Source: CALMUP01 sp035327305
GTDB lineage: Bacteria > Verrucomicrobiota > Kiritimatiellia > CAIVKH01
Length of the DNA stretch: 19,470 nucleotides
Direction: 5' to 3'
NCBI GenBank assembly: GCA_035327305.1
Contig: DAOLDL010000056.1
Coordinates: 1 to 19,470 of the forward strand
Shown here piece after piece: positions 7,524 to 15,161 of this stretch (position 1 is the first letter of the stretch; every line of letters starts with the position of its first letter). Below the pieces are notes generated by a model. The model saw nothing but the letters and a program-made list of their open reading frames with translations, had not been told where the DNA came from and ran no database searches. A program made the position numbers and the translations under genes.

Positions 7524-8705
7524 TCATTCCACGCGCAGGATATACCCGCACAAATAATCGCTTTCCGGAAAGCTTAACCGCACCGGATGATCCGGAGGTT
7601 GGTCCAATCGTTCCAGGACCTGAACCGTGCGACCGGCATCCCTTGCCGACCACTCCAGGGCAGTGAGAAACACGTCCCGCTTTACCCAACCTGAACATGA
7701 AAACGTGCCGAGTATGCCGCCGGGTGCAAGCAACTTCATGGCAAGTCGATTGATATCTTTGTAGGCGCGCAAACCTTTTTCCAGTTGCTTCTGGTTATGC
7801 ACAAACTTCGGAGGATCAAGTACGATCATGTCAAACGTGTCACCGCGATCCCGGAACTTTCGCAAGGCTTCCGGAACGTCTGCCACCATGTGCGTACACG
7901 ACGACGGCATGTTGTTTTGATCCGCATGCTGTTTCGCTCGCGCCACGGCATCTTCGGATCGATCAACACCGATTACCCCGTTCGCCCCGGCCCGGGCCAG
8001 ATGCAATTCAAAAGAACCTGTGTAACAATACGCGCTCAAGCACCGGCGGCCTTTGGCATACACCGCGACGCGCCGCCGGTTTTCCCGTTGATCAAGATAA
8101 AAACCGGTTTTTTGTCCCTCGGCAAAATCCACCGAATAGTTAAATCCGCTTTCCTTGATGATGACCGATTCAGATGGCGGCAATGATGCCTCGGGTGCGG
8201 TTGCGCCTTCCTGGTGAAAAGCATCAAGATCATGTACAACGACGGGATTGAGTCCGCGCGTTTCAAGATAATCGCTTATTGCCGGTTCGAATGAACGCAA
8301 CAGTGACGTGTTGAATTGGAGGCAGGCATGATCGGCGTAACGATCAATAATTACGCCCGACAACCCGTCGGATTCGGAATAACAAAGTCGAAACGCATCG
8401 GTATCCGGCTCCCGGGGATAAATTATGGATTCCCGCCAGCTGATGGCCGCGGCGATTTTGCCGAGAAAAAAATCGGCATCGAGCCGAACCGTTTCGTCGC
8501 GGGAGTATACGCGAACGGCGAGATTTCCGTGCGGACTTGCCAGCCCTCTCGCCAACCATTCGCCGCTTGAAGATACAATATCCACATTCTGGCCAATCGC
8601 CACGGGACCGGACCACGAAGCAATCGCGCCGGAAAATATCCAGGGATGACCCAGTGCGACGGGTTTGTCACGTCCGGGTTTTAGCGTGGCTTTAATACAA
8701 TTCAT
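7524..8705 (-). CDS. rlmI: RlmI-like 23S rRNA (cytosine-C5)-methyltransferase, PUA plus SAM domain
   Basis: The 393-residue product has an N-terminal PUA-type RNA-binding domain (GHPWIFSGAI at about 19-28). A Rossmann SAM-dependent methyltransferase follows, with KTGFYLDQ at 199-206, the SAM-binding YCYTGSFE near 226-233, DPPKF at 297-301 and FSCSG at 335-339, whose Cys337 sits where the m5C catalytic cysteine is expected. This is the RlmI/YccW layout and length; E. coli RlmI makes m5C1962 in 23S rRNA. The exact target site is inferred. I start at the ATG (8705-8703); an in-frame TTG two codons upstream is possible. No Shine-Dalgarno is visible. The gene is convergent with the rhomboid gene, 10 bases apart, with no terminator between them. 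Confidence 0.88.
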   Translation of the reverse strand: MNCIKATLKPGRDKPVALGHPWIFSGAIASWSGPVAIGQNVDIVSSSGEWLARGLASPHGNLAVRVYSRDETVRLDADFFLGKIAAAISWRESIIYPREPDTDAFRLCYSESDGLSGVIIDRYADHACLQFNTSLLRSFEPAISDYLETRGLNPVVVHDLDAFHQEGATAPEASLPPSESVIIKESGFNYSVDFAEGQKTGFYLDQRENRRRVAVYAKGRRCLSAYCYTGSFELHLARAGANGVIGVDRSEDAVARAKQHADQNNMPSSCTHMVADVPEALRKFRDRGDTFDMIVLDPPKFVHNQKQLEKGLRAYKDINRLAMKLLAPGGILGTFSCSGWVKRDVFLTALEWSARDAGRTVQVLERLDQPPDHPVRLSFPESDYLCGYILRVE

Positions 8706-8713
8706 GACCAATA

Positions 8714-8742
8714 AGCATGTGGTGTTTTGATCTTCGGGTCAA
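8714..8742 (-). promoter_or_regulatory. Possible promoter close to the rlmI-like start codon
   Basis: On the minus strand TTGACC (8742-8737) is followed after 17 bases by CATGCT (8719-8714). This lies 8 bases before the ATG at 8705. The -35 is good and the -10 is poor (3/6). It is worth noting because the same geometry recurs at other transcription-unit heads here. Confidence 0.3.
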
Positions 8743-8777
8743 GGAATGCGCGTTATGGCGGTGCGGCGCCCACACCG

Positions 8778-8877
8778 NNNNNNNNNNNNNNNNNNNNNNN
8801 NNNNNNNNNNNNNNNNNNNNNNNNNNNNNNNNNNNNNNNNNNNNNNNNNNNNNNNNNNNNNNNNNNNNNNNNNNNNN
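8778..8877. other. Assembly gap of exactly 100 N
   Basis: The run is exactly 100 N, a conventional placeholder for a scaffold gap of unknown length, so the real distance between the rlmI-like gene and rsmE is not known. Any reading frame drawn across it is meaningless. The right edge begins inside a palindromic repeat (8878-8900), which probably broke the assembly. Confidence 0.97.
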
Positions 8878-8900
8878 AGGCATTCTTGCCTGTGGAACCG
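8878..8900. repeat. Partial copy of the 'acaggca' palindromic repeat at the gap edge
   Basis: AGGCA-ttct-TGCCT at 8878-8891 is a small palindrome running on into GTGGAACCG. It matches the reverse complement of the right arm of the repeat at 13988-14047 at about 19 of 23 positions, including the GTGGAA that follows the palindrome. It is cut off by the gap and lies 2 bases after the rsmE stop. Confidence 0.7.
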
Positions 8901-8902
8901 CA

Positions 8903-9628
8903 TCACAGCGCAGAATAGACAAGCGCCATCAGCGCCGCGACCGCAGTATCGGTTCGCAGGGTCCGTCGCCCCATTCCGACCGGGAGGAATCCATTCTGAT
9001 GAAACGCATCAATTTCCTTTTGTGCCCAGCCTCCCTCGGGTCCGATGGCCAGCGTTACGTTTCCGGGCTTTTCGTGTTTATTCATAACGTCGCGCACGGA
9101 TTCTCCCGCGTTGGGATCTGCGATGAGCTTGACGTGATCGGCGGGAATTTTTGGCAAGTGATGCGATGCGAACCACGAAAACGATTCCAGCATCTTTACC
9201 TCGGGCATGCGGGTATCGCGCGCCTGTTCCAGCCCTTCTCGCAATCGCGGTATGTAGATTGCGGGATATGTCGCGTGGCTTTCGAAGTAAAAGGACTCGA
9301 CCCGTTCCGCGCCAATGATTGTGATCTGCCGAACCCCCAAAGATGCCATGGGCGCCCATAGCCGCTTCATCACCTTGGGGCGCGGCATGGCCAGCACAAT
9401 GTCCAGCGGCGGATGCGGCGGCGTGGGACCCTCAGGTAATTCAACTTCAACAACGCCTTGATGCATCGAGACAATTTTCGTCATGCCGATGGGACCGTCC
9501 ACGATGCCGGCCAGAATGCTCTCTCCGGGGGATTTTTTCAGGACCTGCGCAATATGCTTCGATTCTCGCGGACCCAGCATGATCGTCGCGCCGGAGATAT
9601 CGTTGCGATCTATCAGGATGCAATTCAT
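8903..9628 (-). CDS. rsmE: 16S rRNA (uracil-1498-N3)-methyltransferase RsmE
   Basis: The 241-residue product has the length and motifs of RsmE, a SPOUT-class methyltransferase that makes m3U1498 in 16S rRNA using SAM. The N-terminal part is the small RNA-binding domain, with 'HIAQVLKKSPGE' typical of it. The C-terminal trefoil-knot domain shows 'AMPRPKVMKRLW', then IGPEGGW (about 196-202) and MGRRTLRTDTAVAALM at about 221-236, the family's SAM-binding signature. The ATG at 9628 lies 15 bases after the larE-type stop, so it belongs to the mnmA-larE unit. The only ribosome-site candidate is a weak GGTG. It ends 25 bases before the assembly gap. Confidence 0.92.
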   Translation of the reverse strand: MNCILIDRNDISGATIMLGPRESKHIAQVLKKSPGESILAGIVDGPIGMTKIVSMHQGVVEVELPEGPTPPHPPLDIVLAMPRPKVMKRLWAPMASLGVRQITIIGAERVESFYFESHATYPAIYIPRLREGLEQARDTRMPEVKMLESFSWFASHHLPKIPADHVKLIADPNAGESVRDVMNKHEKPGNVTLAIGPEGGWAQKEIDAFHQNGFLPVGMGRRTLRTDTAVAALMALVYSAL

Positions 9629-9643
9629 GAACGACGCACCATG

Positions 9644-10501
9644 CTAGACGATGCGCTTGAATACTTCGTTCAAACTGCCGCGACGATACCCCTGCAGATC
9701 AAGCGCGGTATAACGGAAACCGCATTGTTTCATCAGGGTTGTGATGCGTTCGCGCATTTCCGTTTCGGCCGCGCGGCTGATCTGCTCCGCCGGCAACTCG
9801 ATACGGGCCACTTCGTGGTGTACGCGTACCCGCAGGTTTGAAAACCCAAGATCGCGAAGGCCATTCTCCGCTTTTTCCACGTGAGATAGAGCTTCACGTG
9901 TAATGTGAATGCCGTATGGAAACCGCGAGGCAAGGCAGGAGAATGCCGGCTTGTCATGGGTCTTCAATCCCATGGAGCGGGATGCATCACGAATGTCGTT
10001 TTTGGTAAACCCCAATTCCTGCAGGGGGCTTTCAACGCGCTTTTCCAAGGCGGCTTTACGTCCGGGCCGGTAGTCGGTTAAATCATCGGCATTGGTGCCG
10101 TCGATAATGTGCGCGAAACCTTCGCGATCGGCAATGTCCCGCAAAAGGCCATACAACTCGGTTTTGCAGTGATAACAACGAGAGGTTGGATTGTTGGCGT
10201 AATCCGGGTTGGCGAGTTCGTTGGATCGGATAATGCGGTGATTGAGACCGAGCGATGCCGCAAGTTCGCGGGCTTCCTGAAGTTCACGTTCGGGAAACGA
10301 CGGTGACGTTGCCGTGACCGCAAGCGCTTTGTCGCCGAGGGTTTGCCGGGCGAGCGCGGCAAGAAACGTGCTGTCCACGCCGGCGCTGAAGGCAACGATC
10401 ACCGTCCCCATTTCGGTCAGGCGCGAAGTAAGCTGTGAAACCTTTTCCTCCGGGCTTGCGGGCCACTCGACCTTGTTTAAGGTGTTTTCAGCGTTCTTCA
10501 T
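9644..10501 (-). CDS. larE: LarE-type ATP-dependent sulfur transferase (PP-loop family)
   Basis: The 285-residue product is a PP-loop ATP pyrophosphatase of the LarE family. LarE adenylates and thiolates the pyridinium carboxylate precursor of the nickel-pincer cofactor of lactate racemase. Visible motifs are the PP-loop SAGVDST at 39-45, RCYHCK at 108-113 and FSCLASRFPYG at 187-197. Cys189 is at the family's conserved sulfur-donor position. Cys109 and Cys112 with Cys189 form the three-cysteine set seen in LarE relatives that bind an iron-sulfur cluster, rather than the single-cysteine sacrificial type. It lies 33 bases downstream of mnmA and 15 upstream of rsmE. No larA, larB or larC is in the window, so the true substrate is uncertain. 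It has no clear Shine-Dalgarno; TATATT lies 8 bases before the ATG (10515-10510). Confidence 0.85.
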   Translation of the reverse strand: MKNAENTLNKVEWPASPEEKVSQLTSRLTEMGTVIVAFSAGVDSTFLAALARQTLGDKALAVTATSPSFPERELQEARELAASLGLNHRIIRSNELANPDYANNPTSRCYHCKTELYGLLRDIADREGFAHIIDGTNADDLTDYRPGRKAALEKRVESPLQELGFTKNDIRDASRSMGLKTHDKPAFSCLASRFPYGIHITREALSHVEKAENGLRDLGFSNLRVRVHHEVARIELPAEQISRAAETEMRERITTLMKQCGFRYTALDLQGYRRGSLNEVFKRIV

Positions 10502-10534
10502 ACTGGTTCAATATACCACGGGAGCGGCGTTGTC

Positions 10535-11620
10535 TCATTCTTTTTCCGCCTGCTCGATCCACGCCCCGCCCAATACGGCATCGCCATCGTAGAATACGGC
10601 GGCCTGTCCGGGGGTAATGGCAAATACTGGTTCCTCGAGTTTGACTCTGACACGCCCATCACCCGGCGACCATATACGGGCCGGCACAGCTTTTTGGCGG
10701 TATCGGGTGCGAACCAGCAGGCTGGATCCGTCGACCGGTGGTTCGTTCTTAACCCAGTAAATATCATGGGCAGTGAAGCCGGCGCTCATGATTTCATTGC
10801 GTCGACCCACGACGACAATGTTCTCTTTCGGGCGCAGTGCCTTGACATACATTTTTTCGCCGGTGGCGATACCCAGACCTTCGCGTTGACCCAGCGTGAA
10901 TTTGTGGATGCCGCCGTGTCGGCCGAGAATTTTTCCGGAATCGTCGATTACGTTTCCCTCGCGCGCGACTTCCGGATGAAATTGTTCGATCAGCGTTGCC
11001 GGGCCTTTGCCGGTTATAAAACATAAATCCGCAGTTTCCCGGGCGCCATCGGTAGGAAGTTGCCGGTCCTTCGCTATTTTTCTCACTTCCGGCTTGGTCA
11101 ATTCGCCAAGCGGAAAAAGGGCGTGTGATAGTTGATCCTGGGTGAGGCGATGCAGAAAGTAGGATTGGTCTTTGTTGGGGTCGCGTCCCTGGCGCAGGAA
11201 GAATCGGTTTTGTTCGTCCTGGTCAATGCGGACATAGTGTCCGGTGGCCATGTGGGAACAACCGAGTTGCAACGCGCGCTCCAGCACGGTGCCGAATTTG
11301 AAGAGGCGGTTGCAGTAAATGCAAGGGTTGGGAGTAATGCCTGCGGCATAAGCGTCGGTGAACGGGCCAACCACTTCGTGCATGAAGCGATCCATGACAT
11401 TCAGGACGTAATGCTGAATGCCGAGGTGATCGCAGATGCGCCGGGCGCGGTTGACATCTTCGATGGAGCAACAGCGGGAGCCGTCCTTGAACATGTGAAG
11501 TGTGAAGCCGATTACTTCCCATCCCTGGTCAATCAACAGGGCGGCGGCAACCGAGCTGTCGACGCCACCGCTCATTCCGATGGCGGCGCGACGCGGTGCA
11601 GTTTCATTAATAGCTGGCAT
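10535..11620 (-). CDS. mnmA: tRNA-specific 2-thiouridylase MnmA
   Basis: The 361-residue product catalyses ATP-dependent 2-thiolation of the wobble uridine (U34) of Glu, Gln and Lys tRNAs, with sulfur passed from a persulfide carrier. The PP-loop SGGVDSS sits at 17-23. NPCIYCN at 98-104 carries the first catalytic cysteine (Cys103 by alignment with NPDxxCN of E. coli MnmA), and LCFI at 199-202 carries the second (Cys200). KDQSYFL follows the substrate-binding region, and the C-terminal beta-barrel is complete. I chose the ATG at 11620; an in-frame TTG two codons earlier is possible. There is no Shine-Dalgarno. It is the first gene of the mnmA-larE-rsmE unit. Two PP-loop sulfur transferases side by side is notable, but each is a clear separate family member. 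Confidence 0.94.
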   Translation of the reverse strand: MPAINETAPRRAAIGMSGGVDSSVAAALLIDQGWEVIGFTLHMFKDGSRCCSIEDVNRARRICDHLGIQHYVLNVMDRFMHEVVGPFTDAYAAGITPNPCIYCNRLFKFGTVLERALQLGCSHMATGHYVRIDQDEQNRFFLRQGRDPNKDQSYFLHRLTQDQLSHALFPLGELTKPEVRKIAKDRQLPTDGARETADLCFITGKGPATLIEQFHPEVAREGNVIDDSGKILGRHGGIHKFTLGQREGLGIATGEKMYVKALRPKENIVVVGRRNEIMSAGFTAHDIYWVKNEPPVDGSSLLVRTRYRQKAVPARIWSPGDGRVRVKLEEPVFAITPGQAAVFYDGDAVLGGAWIEQAEKE

Positions 11621-11629
11621 AAGCAAAGT

Positions 11630-11658
11630 GGTTTATGCGCGAGATAACCAAGTGTCAA
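11630..11658 (-). promoter_or_regulatory. Possible promoter of the mnmA-larE-rsmE unit
   Basis: On the minus strand a perfect TTGACA (11658-11653) is followed after 17 bases by TAAACC (11635-11630), which has only 3/6 matches to the -10 consensus. The -10 ends 9 bases before the mnmA ATG, so the message would have almost no leader. Confidence 0.4.
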
Positions 11659-11720
11659 CCCTGCATCTGTGCTTGTTAGCGGGGTAAATCAGGGCGTAAC
11701 AAAAAAATCATCAAATTGAG

Positions 11721-11811
11721 GCAAACACCTAATAGCCACGCAATATATAGCCGCTATGGTTTATAATGGTAAAACGTTTCGATTGGAAATGCTTGATTTT
11801 CAGGTGTTTGC
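11721..11811. repeat. Separated inverted repeat in the mnmA / exoprotein divergent intergenic region
   Basis: GCAAACACCT at 11721-11730 is repeated perfectly inverted as AGGTGTTTGC at 11802-11811. Weaker similarity continues outside (TTGAGG beside one arm, TTG beside the other after inversion). The arms are 71 bases apart, and the right arm ends 3 bases before the predicted -35 of the downstream gene. A paired or looping regulator site is possible. Confidence 0.5.
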
Positions 11812-11814
11812 AAC

Positions 11815-11844
11815 TTGACCCATTACAATCGAGGCGGGTATTCT
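11815..11844 (+). promoter_or_regulatory. Predicted promoter of the Ig-repeat exoprotein gene
   Basis: TTGACC at 11815-11820 (5/6) and TATTCT at 11839-11844 (4/6) are spaced by 18 bases. Transcription would start near 11851, leaving a leader of about 50 bases that contains the ribosome site AGGAG at 11891-11895. A second AT-rich TATAAT at 11762-11767 has no matching -35. Confidence 0.4.
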
Positions 11845-11902
11845 TGTTCTTCAGTGTGGGTGTAATAAATCGCGGAAACGCATAATGTGTAGGAGTTCGA
11901 TC

Positions 11903-13918
11903 ATGAATTATCGATTGGGGACTAAACTGTGCATGTTGGGAGCTGTTGCTATATCCATGATGATGGGTGCAACGACAAAAGCGGAGTTGCTGGTGGGTTG
12001 GGATTTAGTTGGATATCCGGCGACGCCCATTCCAACCAATGCATCAAGTTCGTTTAACCACCCAAGTGTGCAAGGCGGACTTATCGAACGCGGGCCTGGA
12101 TTGGGGGCAACAGGAGGAACAAATGGTTTTGTTGCGAATAGCTGGCCGCTTCCCGCAACCTCGACACTGGCGGATGCGATTGCATCCAACGATTATTTCT
12201 CAATTACCATCACCGCGCAACCGGGCGCAACCTTTACCATTACCAACTTTCTTTGGCGGGCAACGCGCAGTGGAACGGGACCATCCAACTTTGTATTGAG
12301 AAGCAGTCAGGATGGTTTCACCGCAAATTTGGCCGCATGGACGCACGCTGGAACCGGCAATATAAACCACTCAAATTCATTGAGTATGGCGAGCGACAGC
12401 AATGTAGTGTTTCGTCTATACGGCTTCGAGGTGTCTGGTAACGCAGGATCCGCCCGCTTTACCGATGGCGCAAATTTTGGCTCGGCGGGAATTGATGTGG
12501 CATTCTTTGGCACCGCAACGGCGCCGCCGAATCAACCAGAAGTGGAAATCCTCACGACGAACACGACGGTTGATTTTTTCACAACCACATTTGATGTTCA
12601 GGGAACCGCCAATGAATTTGTGGTTGGACAATTGGTTTGGACAAATACACTGGCGGCGGTTGGAGGCACCATCCCGGCGACCGATCTATGGCAAATCGAT
12701 GATGTTCCGCTGGCTGTAGGCGTTAATGTGATAAACGTTCTGGGCACAAATGGCTCGGGTGTTTTGTCGCAGGATAGCGTGTCGATTACGAGACAGGCGT
12801 CGCCCCAACCGGCGGTCAACATTACGACGGCCAATCAATCCGTGCCATTTGCGACAACGGAGATCGATATAGTTGGTACAGCCAATACCAATACCGTGGG
12901 CGAATTGAGCTGGACGAATAGCTTGACCGGCGCCAGCGGAACGATCCCGGCCACGTTAAATTGGATTATCGACGATGTGGCGCTTGCCGTCGGAGACAAT
13001 GTCATCACGGTCAGCGGATCGAATCTGTATGCTGTAGTCGTCCAGGATGTGGTTACGATTATCCGCGAGGTGTTTTTGCCGCCAGTCGGTAGCGACCTTT
13101 TGGCATTTCAAGGGTTTGAACCGGGTGATTCCTGGACAATTCTGGATGGCGAAGCACACATCTCCGATGATACCGGGCCAACCAACACACCGGCTAATGC
13201 ACGAATCCGTACCGGTGATAATTCATGGCAGACAGTTGGAGCCTCAAACATGTTGAATCTGGCAGAAGTTGATATTACCGGAAAATCCAATGTGGCCATC
13301 CGTGTCCGCCTCGCCAGTATATCAGAGAATGCCAATAACGGAGCTGACTTTCCCGACATAGTCAGGTTTTTTGTCTCTCTGGATGGTGAGGAGTATGGTG
13401 AACCGGAAACCGCGGTTCGTGGAAATACCAATGCACGATGGGGGTATGGTGCGTTTCTTACCGCAAATCGGATTGTAGACGGGAGCCCCACGGTCACCAA
13501 TGCCGCACCGCAAGGTGGAACAAGCTCGAACAATTACTCGACGGTTATTCTGTACGTTCCAGATTCAGCAAATTCCGTAGCCTTGAGAATTGTGGCGATT
13601 AATGATGCCGTTAATGAAATATGGGCGATTGATGACATCGAGCTGTTGGGTGATGAGGGAGAGGGTGGCGGCGGCGATGATCCATCCGAGCCTGACCTGG
13701 GCGAAATCCTGCTTCTGGGTGGCGAAACTTCCGTATCGTTTACGTCTGAAACGGGCGTGAACTATAGCCTGCAATACACTACGGATCTTACGGCAAATCC
13801 TGTGGTTTGGACGGAGGTTGATGGGCAGGCGGGTACCGGTGGCGTCATCACCTTGAGCGACGACGATCCTTCCGACCCGACCAGGGTTTACCGCGTGGTT
13901 GCCGTCAACGCACCGTAA
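11903..13918 (+). CDS. Secreted protein with two Ig-like repeats
   Basis: The 671-residue product has a signal peptide of about 27 residues (ending TTKA before ELL). Residues about 28-208 form a beta-rich N-terminal domain. Two closely similar modules follow at about 212-300 and 303-390, sharing 'GTAN...VG.L.WTN.L....GTIPA...W.IDDV.LAVG.NVI.V.G.N', a pattern widespread in exoproteins of Verrucomicrobia-like bacteria. A jelly-roll-like domain starts at about 393 ('LLAFQGFEPGDSWTI') and runs to a Gly/Asp-rich linker near 590. The final domain has 'GVNYSLQYTTDL...W'. No enzyme motif or cell-wall anchor is visible. AGGAG at 11891-11895, 7 bases before ATG 11903, decides the start; an in-frame ATG at 11885 lies upstream of that site. 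It has its own promoter and terminator. Confidence 0.83.
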   Translation: MNYRLGTKLCMLGAVAISMMMGATTKAELLVGWDLVGYPATPIPTNASSSFNHPSVQGGLIERGPGLGATGGTNGFVANSWPLPATSTLADAIASNDYFSITITAQPGATFTITNFLWRATRSGTGPSNFVLRSSQDGFTANLAAWTHAGTGNINHSNSLSMASDSNVVFRLYGFEVSGNAGSARFTDGANFGSAGIDVAFFGTATAPPNQPEVEILTTNTTVDFFTTTFDVQGTANEFVVGQLVWTNTLAAVGGTIPATDLWQIDDVPLAVGVNVINVLGTNGSGVLSQDSVSITRQASPQPAVNITTANQSVPFATTEIDIVGTANTNTVGELSWTNSLTGASGTIPATLNWIIDDVALAVGDNVITVSGSNLYAVVVQDVVTIIREVFLPPVGSDLLAFQGFEPGDSWTILDGEAHISDDTGPTNTPANARIRTGDNSWQTVGASNMLNLAEVDITGKSNVAIRVRLASISENANNGADFPDIVRFFVSLDGEEYGEPETAVRGNTNARWGYGAFLTANRIVDGSPTVTNAAPQGGTSSNNYSTVILYVPDSANSVALRIVAINDAVNEIWAIDDIELLGDEGEGGGGDDPSEPDLGEILLLGGETSVSFTSETGVNYSLQYTTDLTANPVVWTEVDGQAGTGGVITLSDDDPSDPTRVYRVVAVNAP

Positions 13919-13934
13919 ACATCAGAGCGATGTG

Positions 13935-13972
13935 AAACAAAAAAGCCGCACTTTCGGGTGCGGCTTTTTTTT
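13935..13972. terminator. Strong rho-independent terminator, probably bidirectional
   Basis: GCCGCAC at 13945-13951 pairs perfectly with GTGCGGC at 13958-13964 around a 6-base loop. An A run (13939-13944) and a T run (13965-13972) flank it, so it can act on both strands. It ends the exoprotein gene and could also stop minus-strand transcripts coming from the 14157-18803 unit. Confidence 0.93.
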
Positions 13973-13987
13973 GTTTCCGTTCACAGA

Positions 13988-14047
13988 GTAACACAGGCAT
14001 TCCTGCCTGTGTGCCTTGGTTTCCACAGACAAGAATGTCTGTGTTAC
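13988..14047. repeat. Compound palindromic intergenic repeat (REP/BIME-like)
   Basis: Two 24-base arms, 13988-14011 and 14024-14047, are inverted copies of each other at 21 of 24 positions across a 12-base spacer. Each arm is itself a palindrome: ACAGGCA-ttcc-TGCCTGT on the left and ACAGACA-agaa-TGTCTGT on the right. The three differences between arms lie at G/A or C/T positions, and those in the stems keep pairing within each small hairpin. A partial related copy lies at 8878-8900. It resembles dispersed palindromic repeats; no transposase is visible nearby. Confidence 0.8.
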
Positions 14048-14061
14048 ATTCCATTGTTAAA

Positions 14062-14079
14062 TCGATATCGAAATCGAAA
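14062..14079. repeat. Three short tandem hexamers
   Basis: TCGATA, TCGAAA and TCGAAA follow one another directly, just after the palindromic repeat. The array is short and could be chance, though similar hexamer runs occur between genes in related genomes. Confidence 0.4.
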
Positions 14080-14113
14080 CCGTGTGGCGGACGCATTTTA
14101 CCTGTTCTGGAGG

Positions 14114-14131
14114 GGCAAGCTACCGCGAGCC
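14114..14131. repeat. Imperfect hairpin 3' of the minus-strand unit
   Basis: GGC-aa-GC at 14114-14120 can pair with GC-ga-GCC at 14125-14131 across TACC, with an internal purine mismatch. It lies about 26 bases beyond the stop of the 14157-15161 gene. It may be a decayed dispersed repeat or a weak 3' stem; no T run follows on the minus strand. Confidence 0.25.
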
Positions 14132-14156
14132 TTTGCTCAAGCGCCGCACCAAATGT

Positions 14157-15161
14157 TTATATGCTTGGGGGACATGAAAGAATTAAATCAAGATCGTCTG
14201 GAATTATTACATGTTTTCGTGCCGTCCTCATTTTCGGGGGAATCGTTCTCATGTCAATTATCTCTGCACCTGCTGGTATGCTCAACTGACGAATATTATC
14301 CGGAAGGCTTTCCCTTAAGCTTATGGTTGAACACAATACCGACCACTGTCGGTAATGATACATCAAGTTTGTTTGCGACAGGCCGATGTACCACTCCTCC
14401 CGTTTAACACCAGGAAACAATTCGACACCTGTTGGCATATGATTGGAGTATTTTGTTTGAGAGACGACATCACCACGCACACTCATTGATATATGCTCCA
14501 CTTGACTGGGGTCGTTAGGCAACGTTGATACCGTTAATGTCATCCCCAGGGGTGGAATGTTTGAAAACACAAATACGCCCTGCCCATTATCACCAGTGAA
14601 ATCACTGCGAAAAACTTTAAGGTTGGACAACGAAATGTTGGGATTTTCATTTCGACCAAATAGAACAAAAGGAGGAAAAGCAAAGGGATCGTTATAAATG
14701 GTAACGGTTGTTTCGCTTTCGTGTTTTGTTCTTACAAATGTTAGGGACCCTGCATCCATATATGTTTTATGAATCAAAGCATCCAATTCATCGTCACATA
14801 ATCTAGCAAACATATCGTCCGACTGTACTTCAATTATATCTCGCCTCCGGAAGCCGTCTTTATCAGCAACGAGGCGTACAATGTTAGTCGTGCCTGGTTG
14901 AACGCCCATGGAGCGCATATCAGGAAAAATTTGCGTTAAGTTTTCCATGGTTTTGACATAATTCCCTTTTCCAATTACTGAATCTTCAGCCAGCAGGTGC
15001 TCCAGCTTATTGGTAATGATAACATCCTCATAAAGAAATAGTCCAAGCGCGGGAAAAAAATCCTCCTGATGACGATCAAGTAACGCTAGAGAATCGCCAT
15101 AGGTGGTGGCTGATATCAAAAGTATTCCGGTGAGTGTACAAGTTATAGCCTTGATATTCAC
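14157..15161 (-). CDS. Secreted protein of unknown function, coupled to the Cys-rich gene
   Basis: I do not recognise this 334-residue protein. It starts with GTG at 15161-15159, preceded by the ribosome site GGAAGGGG six bases upstream. The start overlaps the stop of the preceding gene by one base (TAGTG), so translation is probably coupled. Residues 1-22 form a signal peptide (ending TTYG before DSL). The mature part mixes acidic and aromatic segments, including FPPFVLFGRNENP, SNIPPLGMTLTVS and a C-terminal IPAGAEIIDMRTIPPKM stretch. No catalytic motif, repeat or membrane helix beyond the signal is seen. Base composition looks clearly more AT-rich than the flanking genes. The open frame continues upstream of the GTG, but that part overlaps the Cys-rich gene and lacks a signal sequence at its start. 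Confidence 0.75.
   Translation of the reverse strand: MNIKAITCTLTGILLISATTYGDSLALLDRHQEDFFPALGLFLYEDVIITNKLEHLLAEDSVIGKGNYVKTMENLTQIFPDMRSMGVQPGTTNIVRLVADKDGFRRRDIIEVQSDDMFARLCDDELDALIHKTYMDAGSLTFVRTKHESETTVTIYNDPFAFPPFVLFGRNENPNISLSNLKVFRSDFTGDNGQGVFVFSNIPPLGMTLTVSTLPNDPSQVEHISMSVRGDVVSQTKYSNHMPTGVELFPGVKREEWYIGLSQTNLMYHYRQWSVLCSTISLRESLPDNIRQLSIPAGAEIIDMRTIPPKMRTARKHVIIPDDLDLILSCPPSI

Noticed and set aside
8717..9361. Open frame running across the N run
   Set aside because: It spans 100 unknown bases and lies antisense to rsmE; it is not a real coding region.
11762..11767. Perfect TATAAT taken as a -10 element
   Set aside because: No acceptable -35 lies 15-19 bases upstream; the pair at 11815-11844 is better placed for the downstream gene.
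13988..14079. CRISPR-like array
   Set aside because: Only two inverted palindromic arms and three tandem hexamers are present, with no regularly spaced direct repeats and no cas genes.
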